Below are positions 27,401 through 34,009 of a DNA stretch of 34,009 bases, piece after piece; position 1 is the stretch's first letter, and every line of letters begins with the position of its first letter. The notes under the pieces were generated by a model. That model did not search any database. It saw nothing but the letters and a program-made list of their open reading frames with translations, and was not told where the DNA came from. The DNA comes from Christensenellaceae bacterium (GTDB lineage Bacteria > Bacillota > Clostridia > Christensenellales > DTU072), in NCBI GenBank assembly GCA_031288735.1, contig JAITQU010000095.1, forward strand, positions 1 to 34,009. The letters are read 5' to 3'. The translations under genes and the position numbers were made by a program.

Positions 27401-29248
27401 TTATTCTGACAGCCTAATAAGATCTCTCCAGATTTTTGTCCAGCTATCAACATACCTGTATGGAATATGGACATCCTTATAAAACGACATAACATTAATC
27501 TTTGTGCGCTTTGCAATCTCGTAGCGGAAGTTTTTTGGTAACTCTATATTCTTAGACTGAGCATGCTCAAATATTTGCACCATGAGACTCTTACTTTGAG
27601 AAAAAGAGAATTTTTCATTGTCGCTCTCTATGTTTTTATCTAAAACCTCGGATATATATAATCTAGAAGACACTTCGACATAATTTATCGGCATTATATC
27701 TTCAATATAAGTAGCACCCTTTAGATAATCAGAAAGGGATTTAACCTTTTCAGGTGAGGCCTTGTATTTACCTTCTAAAAGTCGCTTTTTTATTTCATTC
27801 CCTTCACTATCAGATGCTAAAAGAATGGCTGGTAGGTCTGCACCATCACTAAACATTGCACATATTGAATCAATACCCGATTTTCCAGTGGAAAACACTA
27901 GAGTTTGATATATTGTATTAAGTTTTCCCTTTGAAATTAAAATATTTTTTATAAGTGATAGGTAGGATTCATCCTCCTCATTTAGTACTATTATAGGAAG
28001 ACAGCCTGCTAGAGACTTCTCAGCAACATATAGCCCTAGTGAGGATTGGACTGGGAAAATTGAGAGCTCGTTACTTCGCTCGTCATTGATTACTAAATCA
28101 TGACTTATTATTGTATGTCCAGAGTCATCTTTAAAAACGATCCTTACATTGTTCATATACTTAACAGGAATCATATACGATGAATGGGTATTGTATAAAA
28201 CCTGCGCGCATTCCCCTGCTTTCAAGAAATACTCAGCTAGCTTTCGTTGCGTTATTGAATGCATTGCCGCACCAGCTTCGTCAAACATGAGTACTGTATG
28301 ATGATCATTTTTTGACATAAGGCCAGTGATTGAGAAAGTAAGGAAGTGTGCAAAAAAGCGCCTAAAGCCAGTGCTTCGATTTTCTAGGTTATAAAGCTTT
28401 CCAGTTTTGCGGTCGATTATTTTTATAGTTATTCCTCTATCATAGCTTTCAAACCCTATTGAAGTATCGTCTTTACCCCAGCATTCTAAAAACTGTTCGT
28501 TTAGTCTTTCGAACCCACGCTTAATACGATTATGGAAGAGAGGGACCAATTCGAGCACCCTGCGAAAATCAAGTGATTTGACATCAACCTTTAATTTCTC
28601 GCAAGCCTCGGATATGGATTTTTCAAGATTATTTTCCCAAATATCTAAGCAGTTTAGAAGTCGGCGAAACCGTCTTTCATCGGCGGTTAAAACGTTATCA
28701 CTAAGCTTTCCACTTAATTTGTCCACTAAGGTTAAAAGATCAATATTACTTGACGCTTCTGTAACCTCATGGAAGTATTGAAATCTTGGCATTGCTAGTA
28801 AAATTTCAGTCTCAACACTTTTTTTAATGTCAACTGGCATATCGCTAGTTAAGCTAATTTCATAGTTGCCACTATAAGTTCTTGCAATTACTAAGGAATC
28901 TTTTTTTACATAGTCTTTGTATATATCCTTGATTCGCATATTGAGCTTATCATCTATGCTAAGCTCTGCCCTTACAAATGTAGTGCTTTCAATGCGAGGT
29001 AATAACTCCTCAGCACGATCAATCGGGACGTCAGCCTTTAGATTAATTTCAGCTATGCGATAAATATCAGCACGGCTTGTACGTAGGATGTCGAGTCTGT
29101 TAGGTGGCATTATTTTCATAAGTGCAAAAAATAGCGTAGTTTTTCCCGACTCGTTGTCCCCTGCAAAAACCGTCACGTTTTCACAATCGATCCACCCACT
29201 GTCGATAATAGAACGGAAATCTGTTACTCTAAACTTAAGTAATCTCAT
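27401..29248 (-). CDS. OLD-family ATPase with Toprim-like C-terminal region
   Basis: The 615-residue protein is of the overcoming-lysogenization-defect type. The N-terminal ABC-like ATPase begins MRLLKFRVTDFRSI. Its Walker A is GDNESGKTT (K36), a split insertion of helices follows, and an ABC-signature-like STGFRRFF, Walker B VLMFDEAG (D323, E324) and an H-loop NTHSSYMI complete the fold. The C-terminal part has the spacing of a Toprim domain, but its usual EG-x-x-D reads LNEEDES (N423) and its DxD reads ASDSEG (A478, D480), so nuclease activity is doubtful. OLD proteins are often nucleases in phage defence. Here the ATG overlaps the stop of the upstream Ig-like surface-protein gene by four bases (ATGA), so the two are translationally coupled. 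Function is not known. Confidence 0.82.
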   Translation of the reverse strand: MRLLKFRVTDFRSIIDSGWIDCENVTVFAGDNESGKTTLFFALMKIMPPNRLDILRTSRADIYRIAEINLKADVPIDRAEELLPRIESTTFVRAELSIDDKLNMRIKDIYKDYVKKDSLVIARTYSGNYEISLTSDMPVDIKKSVETEILLAMPRFQYFHEVTEASSNIDLLTLVDKLSGKLSDNVLTADERRFRRLLNCLDIWENNLEKSISEACEKLKVDVKSLDFRRVLELVPLFHNRIKRGFERLNEQFLECWGKDDTSIGFESYDRGITIKIIDRKTGKLYNLENRSTGFRRFFAHFLTFSITGLMSKNDHHTVLMFDEAGAAMHSITQRKLAEYFLKAGECAQVLYNTHSSYMIPVKYMNNVRIVFKDDSGHTIISHDLVINDERSNELSIFPVQSSLGLYVAEKSLAGCLPIIVLNEEDESYLSLIKNILISKGKLNTIYQTLVFSTGKSGIDSICAMFSDGADLPAILLASDSEGNEIKKRLLEGKYKASPEKVKSLSDYLKGATYIEDIMPINYVEVSSRLYISEVLDKNIESDNEKFSFSQSKSLMVQIFEHAQSKNIELPKNFRYEIAKRTKINVMSFYKDVHIPYRYVDSWTKIWRDLIRLSE

Positions 29249-30918
29249 GTTTTTTTACCACCTTTTCTTATTCTCTTAAACATAAGGAATTTATTGTTTT
29301 CGTCTGATATTGTACTATTACCTACTAGTCTTCTAATCGATGCTGCCTTTTTCATATTCGACAAAATCAACCATATGAATGCACCAATAGCACCTGCAGT
29401 CAAAATTGATAAACAGACTATCAGTGCGACATTAGGTTTATCTATCTCAAATGTTACACTGCTCTCATTACCAGCTAGATCGTAGACAAAAACAGTGTAA
29501 AAACCAGATTTTGTAAAGGTTATATTTCCTGCATCGTCAAATTTAGCATCTAGCTCACGTTCATTAAGAGTAACCTTTGAACTTGAAAGGTCTTTAACTG
29601 AAACTTTAACATTTTTGTTAAAGATCTTGACAGACTGAGATGTTACATCATTGTCTTGAACTATCAGCTTGAGCTCAGGGAGGGTGATGTCGAGATTTTT
29701 TACATCAACATAAAAATCATCAGAAACTTCCCCCGCTCCGCTCACCGCATAGAATCTGTATATGCCAGGTCGGAATATTTCCAATTGTGACTTAGTGTGC
29801 TCTACAGGAGGCTCACCCTCTATTGCATACCATACTTTGACACCGCTCGTGTTTCTGCTTGTGGTAATTTCAAGGGTGACCTTTTCCCTAGAAAGAATAG
29901 TTGGATCCCCTTTTTGCTTTACCTCTATTGTTGGGACTTCAGTGTCTACCCATGGGATAAACTTAAAAATATCGGCACTGGGTGCTACATACTCATAGGT
30001 CACACCAGAGCCACTAACGGCACCAAATTTAATTATATCATTATTGGTTTTAGGATATACTGAAATGACGCATTTTGTGTCTTCATCATCCTCCGCAAAT
30101 ACCTTATCTACACTATTTGCATCTAGTGACCACCAGTAACGTACGCCGGAAACAGGAATAGCATGGGCTAATATTACATAAGTAGCAACAGTGCCCCACA
30201 CCTGATTGTATCCCTTTTCAAACGGTGCTACAACAGTGAATGCTGGGATCTCTGTATCAATTTTAGTAGCCTTGTATACAGCATCCCTCACTGCACCAGT
30301 ATTACTTGTTATAGTAACGATGTAGTTACCATTTTCATTAACAGCAAATTCAGTTACTCCAGGCGAGATTACGGTTGGTGTGGACGTAGGATCTGTTATT
30401 ACAACGGTATATCCTACATAAGACACACCTAGGTTAAATCCTACTTGGTATGAGGTTTGAAAATAAGATTCTGGCTCTATAAAACTTGTGATTTCTGGAG
30501 CTGAATCTATAAAAATTTTATGCTCATATGAAGACTCGGCTACAGTGATGCCATCCCCGTTCACCATTCTAAAGGATATCGATGCGTTTTTTACAGTCTC
30601 ATATATAGTGACACTGCTGGCATTTTCAGGAAAGTCTATCCAGGTTGGGGCATCTATTTGCTCTGACTCAACAAGACTGTACTGAAACCTATGGCCTACT
30701 TTAAGAGGTGAGGTTAGCGTAAATGTGTATGAGTTGTAATAGACAACCCCCCCTGCATGAGCACCACTGCCTCCACCTGCGCCCTCGATAGTTATTGAAT
30801 CTAAAGCATCAGCGTTTGCCTGTCCATTATTTGCAAATAGTATCGAAAAAAACATGCAGAAAGCAAGTATTGCTATAACTGGTAGCAAATAAATGAGGCG
30901 TTTTACTAGCTTTTCCAT
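29245..30918 (-). CDS. Ig-like-repeat single-pass surface protein
   Basis: The 557-residue protein starts at ATG 30918, placed by an AGGAGGT-type site seven bases upstream; the frame is open to 30978 but lacks a better start. It begins with a basic, hydrophobic signal peptide (about 1-36, ending near NGQANA). It continues with several beta-rich Ig-like units of roughly 90-100 residues, introduced by variants of I-D-T-E-I-P (IDSAPEI, IDTEIP, VDTEVP, LDITLP), and ends in one transmembrane helix (about 497-520) plus a basic tail of 37 residues. Topology is therefore extracellular repeats with a cytoplasmic C terminus. There is no LPxTG motif. It is followed by, and overlaps, the OLD-like ATPase gene. 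I recognise the architecture but not a specific family. Confidence 0.78.
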   Translation of the reverse strand: MEKLVKRLIYLLPVIAILAFCMFFSILFANNGQANADALDSITIEGAGGGSGAHAGGVVYYNSYTFTLTSPLKVGHRFQYSLVESEQIDAPTWIDFPENASSVTIYETVKNASISFRMVNGDGITVAESSYEHKIFIDSAPEITSFIEPESYFQTSYQVGFNLGVSYVGYTVVITDPTSTPTVISPGVTEFAVNENGNYIVTITSNTGAVRDAVYKATKIDTEIPAFTVVAPFEKGYNQVWGTVATYVILAHAIPVSGVRYWWSLDANSVDKVFAEDDEDTKCVISVYPKTNNDIIKFGAVSGSGVTYEYVAPSADIFKFIPWVDTEVPTIEVKQKGDPTILSREKVTLEITTSRNTSGVKVWYAIEGEPPVEHTKSQLEIFRPGIYRFYAVSGAGEVSDDFYVDVKNLDITLPELKLIVQDNDVTSQSVKIFNKNVKVSVKDLSSSKVTLNERELDAKFDDAGNITFTKSGFYTVFVYDLAGNESSVTFEIDKPNVALIVCLSILTAGAIGAFIWLILSNMKKAASIRRLVGNSTISDENNKFLMFKRIRKGGKKT

Positions 30919-31370
30919 AAAACCTCCCGTTTTTTGACTATTAAGGATATCTATTACCACACCGACACAAACTACCATGAGAGGCCACTATGAGTGCAGT
31001 AGCACATCTGGGAAGGTAGACTGTGTCGCTTTAATTTCGTTTATGTCAGCAAAAACTTACTATTCTAGCCTCAGGCAGGTTATATAGGTGGCAAGGTTAA
31101 GATACTGTTAGTATATCATTAATTTAGGAGCGGTGGATTAGCAAATGTCTTAGCAGCTCAATCTTTTGACTATCAGCTAGTGACATCCACCATTGATAAG
31201 AAAGTTGTTTTTGCTTTTTCATTTTCCAATTTAGCGTAAATTGTAGTTATATTATATTAGAATCCACTGCCTCCTCTGCTCTGTTTCTAACTTTATCTCA
31301 AATTTTTCATTAGTATACTAACTAAGAATTTCTACCAACTCCCTTTATTACCTTGTCTGAGAGAGTGACG
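30919..31370. other. 452-base leader between surface-protein gene and IS605 element
   Basis: This holds the upstream region of the minus-strand surface-protein operon. I see no convincing -35/-10 pair close to the gene. A minus-strand frame of 32 codons (31124-31222) has only a weak ribosome-binding site and no family resemblance. On the minus strand, directly after the IS605 right end, a short open stretch could continue the InlB-repeat remnant, but it meets a stop within about 15 codons. Confidence 0.4.
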
Positions 31371-31520
31371 TACTCCCGCCGCCTAACGCCTACGGCGTTT
31401 GAGGCGGGGGCTTCTTGGGAACTCCCACTTGCGGCAGGATGTTTTACCAAGCTATCCCCCGTGCGTCCCACGGTTCGATGTAATGCGCTATGAGGTGAGT
31501 AATCGAAGCCCTTCGCGCCG
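31371..31520 (-). ncRNA. Candidate omegaRNA/right-end region of the IS605 element
   Basis: The region from the tnpB 3' end (stop at 31488) to the right end would form the omegaRNA scaffold in a TnpB system. It has the same strong hairpin as the deleted copy and the CCGTG...CACGG stem (about 31459-31473). With tnpB frameshifted it cannot serve a local nuclease, but an intact TnpB elsewhere in the genome could use it. Expression is not shown. Confidence 0.35.
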
Positions 31521-32539
31521 AATGTTGCGTGCTAGTTTGATGTCTCTATGATAATTGGCACCACAGCTTTCGCATGTCCACGACAATCGCTTAATGTCAG
31601 TCTGTCGTTGACATAGCCACATACATGACACAGTTTACTTGACGGAAACCACTTATCAATCGTCAAGGAACTTTCCACGTTTCGTCAACTTGTATCCGAG
31701 GAAACCTAAACATTCCAAAGCCGTGTCAGATACGCTTTTTTGAAAATTCAGAGATTGCGCCATTCCCCGCATATTTAAGTCCTCAATGCATACAGCATCG
31801 TATCGTTCTATCCGTCCCCTCTGCTGACGCAGGAAGTCTTTACGTTGAGCGAGATATGCGTGGAATCCGCAACTTTTTCCGCTGCTTTGCTCTATTCTTG
31901 CCACTTTTCTTGCGGCGGGATAACTTGCGTTGTTCTGGCGAGTTTTTATGCGATCGCAGGTAAAATCGTGCTACGCGGCTGTCGCCATTGATGCCCACGT
32001 AGTTGGGCATCGAAAAATCCAACCCCAGAACATTTACAGTCTTAATGGGTTCAACGGTCATTTCATGCTCGTAGAGTATGGATGCGTGATACTTTCTAGA
32101 CGGAGCCGTGACACTGCCTGATTTCAACTTGTAATCAGCGGGAATGCCGATGCTGTTTTACACTGACACGTCCTAACTTCGGGAGTTTCAAGTAACTTGC
32201 GAGCTCTATGTTCCCGAAAGCAAGGTTTGTCGTATAACTGTTGTGCCCTTTGTGCTTACTTTTGAACCGTGGAAAGCCTATTGATTTATCACAAGAAATT
32301 TTTGAAAGCCGCTTCTAGATGTAACTGCGCTTCGACAGTGCGAGTGAATCCACTTCCCTCAGCCACTCAAACTCGGTTTTGTATTGCGCAGGCGTTGCAG
32401 AACGACTCCTTAGTGGAGTCATAACGTAATTTTATCTCAGAGCCTACGGTTATAGACAAATCGGCACACTCAAAAGTTTTTGAAAACAGCTCGCACTGTG
32501 CGTTTGTTGGCGCAAGTCTCATCGAAACGCTTTATTCAT
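31488..32539 (-). pseudogene. tnpB: tnpB, RNA-guided nuclease/transposase-associated protein, frameshifted
   Basis: Pieces of a complete TnpB lie in order in different frames: MNKAFR and FVYNR at the N terminus, KSIGFPRFKSKHKGHNSY, VLGLDFSMPNYVGI (RuvC-I Asp), KNRAKQRKK, CIEDLNMRGM (RuvC-II Glu), [11 protein letters not shown], then the zinc finger KLCHVCG...WTCESCG and [13 protein letters not shown] (RuvC-III Asp). At least four frame changes or stops interrupt it, including one after TKRGKFLDD and one near 31890. All three catalytic carboxylates still exist in the DNA. The length of about 350 codons matches intact TnpB. Confidence 0.87.
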
Positions 32540-32900
32540 ATGCATTTTCCTTGGCTTTTATGTATCGTTTAATTACTTCTATAGGAGCACCGAAGCGCAA
32601 ACAAACAAAAGCTCGGGCTTCAAAAATATTTTTTCCAAAGACTTTTGTGTATTCGCGGGAACTCTTTTTTTACAATGCGGATACTTTGCTTCTTTTTGCG
32701 TTGATAAATTTGCTGATCTCCGCTTTTGTCTCAGCCCTGAAAAGTATGCATGGTCCGTGTCGTGATTCCACTGCTAAGGGTGATTTTGTAGACTGGAGAT
32801 ATAGTCAAAGATTTCTTTTAGCCGTGCTGACGTTGCATCGAATGACACTCAGTCGATACTTTACAACAAGCACAAGGTGATAGCACATCTTGAAGCACAT
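32532..32900 (-). pseudogene. tnpA: tnpA, Y1 single-strand transposase, frameshifted
   Basis: The start MCFKMCYHLVLVVKYR (ATG 32900) corresponds to the first strand of IS200-type TnpA (H-x-VFVTKYR). The frame is then broken by a TGA after TAKRNL. Later pieces continue the protein: the SLWKKYF region, then EARAFVCLRFGAPIEVIKRYIKAKENAYE ending at the TAA that overlaps the tnpB start. The HUH histidine pair appears degraded (DHAYF). About 123 codons, near the normal size for the family. Confidence 0.75.
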
Positions 32901-33061
32901 GATTATTACTATCCAAGTCCACTCGAAAATCAGCACTCCCTTATGTGCACTGATTCTATCACAAATTCTCCGAAGCGTCAATATAGGACGGTCGAACAAG
33001 GTGTGTGATTCATTTCACCGCCTATAGAGGCGGGAGACTTTTCACACATAAGGTTAAAATG

Positions 33062-33298
33062 AATAAATACCACCTGCTAAGTCAAATGTTAAGGCATATT
33101 CGATAGTTTGCGCTTCATTATTTGCATAGAGTGTCATGTTATAGATTGTGCTACCAAACAAAAATGCGTTCTTTTAGAGTTGATCTTTGCTTTGTAGCTC
33201 ACTATTGAAATTGAAGATATAACTAGTCGGAGCGACATTATCAGTAGTGTTAAATAATAGGAGCGTCAACAATGGAACCATATTCATAACAGAACGAA
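33062..33298 (-). pseudogene. Remnant of an InlB B-repeat (Listeria-Bacteroides repeat) surface protein
   Basis: Minus-strand translation has one in-frame stop and reads ...FNSELQSKDQL, stop, KNAFLFGSTIYNMTLYANNEAQ then TIEYALTFDLAGGIYS. The order F-x-FGS-x-I-x-x-MTLYA followed by Y-x-LTFDL-x-GG is the junction between two InlB B-repeats; the usual Trp of AKW is lost. The frame runs into the left end of the IS605 element, so the insertion probably broke an already decaying surface-protein gene. No start or stop of the original gene is visible. Confidence 0.45.
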
Positions 33299-33716
33299 TA
33301 ATTGAAAGAGATATTGGCTAAGTAAAGTTGTTGATTTTCTAGATGGATAGAGTGTAACTGTAACATTGTTGATCGTTGATAAATCAGATCTTTATATGCA
33401 ATGCAATCACCCTCAATATTATCGCTACACTTTTAGCAGACTATTAGATTATAGTAGTTCTTTTGAATATGCTAGACTCAGTGATTTCGATATGCCGTAT
33501 GTGCGCTCAGAGTTAGACATCTCTTCCCCTACTATTATAGCACTATTTGTAGGCTTTTTTTCATATTTTATAAGATATTTTATAAGTGGCCATTGAGCAA
33601 GAAATGTAATATCAGTTGATTATTTTTCACACGCTATATGATATTTGGCTAAAACGTCACAGCTTCAGCGAATAAACCCGTCTTTAGAGTTTTTCACCAT
33701 TTTGTTTAGTTTCTTC
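33299..33716. other. Gene-poor AT-rich stretch
   Basis: This holds no gene I can support. A plus-strand frame at 33366-33596 begins only with TTG codons, lacks a ribosome-binding site and resembles nothing known, although its end (PTIIALFVGFFSYFIRYFI) is hydrophobic. Near 33560 there is a run of TATTTTATAAGATATTTTAT. Confidence 0.4.
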
Positions 33717-33770
33717 TTGGGAGTGTATATTAATTTGTGTAAATCGGGGAGGAGGAGGTATAATAAAAAC
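33717..33770 (+). repeat. Dispersed promoter-like repeat, direct copy
   Basis: This is the partner of the copy at 4421-4470, in opposite orientation. It has TTGGGAGTGTATATTAAT, TTGTGTAAAT, a purine-rich GGGGAGGAGGAGG and TATAATAAAAAC. This copy is about four bases longer in the purine block. The ends resemble terminal repeats of IS256-like elements, which is inference. Confidence 0.6.
33735..33764 (+). promoter_or_regulatory. Promoter-like sequence within the repeat
   Basis: TTGTGT (33735-33740) and a perfect TATAAT (33759-33764) are 18 bases apart. They are followed by an AGGAGG ribosome-binding site at 33778-33783, so the module looks like a working expression signal pointing toward the window end. 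Confidence 0.5.
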
Positions 33771-33792
33771 ACAAATTAGGAGGACACCCAAT

Positions 33793-33906
33793 TTGGAACT
33801 TAAACTGTATATAATTTTCATCTTTTTTGTATACTTACACACACAAAATAGCGAAGAGCCTTTTTTCTTCTATTTTTGTTTTAATTTTTTTGGGTCAGTT
33901 GTATAA
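33793..33906 (+). CDS. Possible small hydrophobic ORF (37 codons)
   Basis: A TTG start lies nine bases after a perfect AGGAGG and about 29 bases after a TATAAT. The frame starts MELKLYIIFIFFVYLHTQNSEE, is rich in Phe, Tyr and Ile, and ends at TAA 33904, which lies inside the terminal repeat. It could be a short membrane peptide or the truncated start of a gene cut by the repeat at 33893. No homologue is recognised. Confidence 0.25.
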   Translation: MELKLYIIFIFFVYLHTQNSEEPFFFYFCFNFFGSVV

Positions 33907-34004
33907 TTAATTGTCGTTTTTAGGGGTGAAAAAAGACCTTAAAGACATAGCTAAAAATGGTGCTAATTTCGAATAAGGATTATAATTTATAACAGCAAAA
34001 AAAG
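33893..34004. repeat. Right copy of 112-bp perfect inverted terminal repeat
   Basis: This is the exact reverse complement of positions 1-112. Five further bases (TGAAG) follow to the window end, so the repeat continues outside. See the left copy for interpretation. Confidence 0.9.
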
Positions 34005-34009
34005 TGAAG

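Larger units (their letters stand above)
31371..33053 (-). mobile_element. Decayed IS200/IS605-family element (tnpA + tnpB)
   Basis: This ~1.68-kb element has hairpin-bearing ends instead of inverted repeats. The right end at 31371-31410 holds CGCCT-AACGCC-TAC-GGCGTT-TG-AGGCG, and the left end at 33018-33033 holds CCGCCT-ATAG-AGGCGG. On the minus strand it encodes tnpA then tnpB, whose start overlaps the tnpA stop, the standard order. Both genes are frameshifted. Its base composition is GC-richer than the host genes, suggesting relatively recent arrival. The same left-flank TTTA precedes the left end in both this copy and the deleted copy at 23795-24094. Confidence 0.88.

Noticed and set aside
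21543..29248. Helicase plus OLD ATPase as a Gabija-type defence pair
   Set aside because: The helicase is a complete PcrA coupled to dgt, on the opposite strand, with ligA and a terminator between it and the OLD-like gene.
31124..31222. 32-codon minus-strand frame MKKQKQLSYQWW...
   Set aside because: Weak ribosome-binding site, no promoter pairing and no recognised family.
33366..33596. 76-codon plus-strand frame with hydrophobic end
   Set aside because: Starts only with TTG codons, no Shine-Dalgarno site, surrounded by decayed DNA.
1..34009. CRISPR arrays, tRNA and rRNA genes, retrons
   Set aside because: No regularly spaced repeats, no cloverleaf or rRNA segments and no reverse transcriptase motif were seen in any gap.

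Overview
The window is AT-rich bacterial chromosomal DNA, most likely from a low-GC Bacillota (Clostridia-like) organism. The indications are Shine-Dalgarno sites of the AGGAGG type, ATG/GTG starts, TGA used as a stop, a dgt-pcrA-ligA cluster, a paired type IIA topoisomerase locus, Der, and a TarI/LicD-type surface polysaccharide cluster. The assignment rests on gene content and style only; no 16S rRNA or tRNA gene was seen.

Layout. (1) 1-4.04 kb, plus strand: a phosphatidylglycerophosphate-synthase-type enzyme and valyl-tRNA synthetase. (2) 4.49-10.09 kb, minus strand: a cell-surface glycan cluster transcribed licD, IspD/TarI-type cytidylyltransferase, sugar epimerase/dehydratase, GT4 glycosyltransferase, O-antigen-ligase-like membrane protein. 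(3) 10.4-27.25 kb, plus strand: a block of nucleic-acid maintenance genes. These are an unusual RNase H with two hybrid-binding domains, type IIA topoisomerase B and A subunits, the GTPase Der, an aspartate-type aminotransferase, dGTPase, PcrA/UvrD helicase and an enlarged NAD-dependent DNA ligase. (4) 27.4-30.9 kb, minus strand: a translationally coupled pair, an Ig-like single-pass surface protein followed by an OLD-family ATPase/Toprim-like protein. (5) 31-34 kb: a decayed IS200/IS605 element (tnpA plus tnpB with RE/omegaRNA-like end), a remnant of an InlB-repeat surface protein, and a short promoter-bearing repeat.

Mobile and repeated DNA is frequent. Two related ~200-bp MITE-like elements carry GTTACTGTTCACACC-type ends; one has a perfect 8-bp target duplication and sits between the two topoisomerase genes beside a truncated IS5-type transposase. 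A ~300-bp internally deleted derivative of the IS605 element sits between pcrA and ligA and keeps both hairpin ends. A 50-bp promoter-like repeat occurs in inverted orientation at 4.4 and 33.7 kb. The window begins and ends with a perfect 112-bp inverted repeat, which most simply marks contig ends in a multicopy repeat.

Most unusual: (a) the DNA ligase, with an intact N-terminal catalytic core but three tandem HhH modules, a second OB plus zinc-finger segment and no BRCT domain; (b) the Ig-like surface protein/OLD-like ATPase gene pair, whose Toprim catalytic positions look substituted; (c) the RNase H whose third and fourth catalytic carboxylates read Glu and His. All three readings come from inspection of the translated sequence and need profile searches or structure prediction to confirm.
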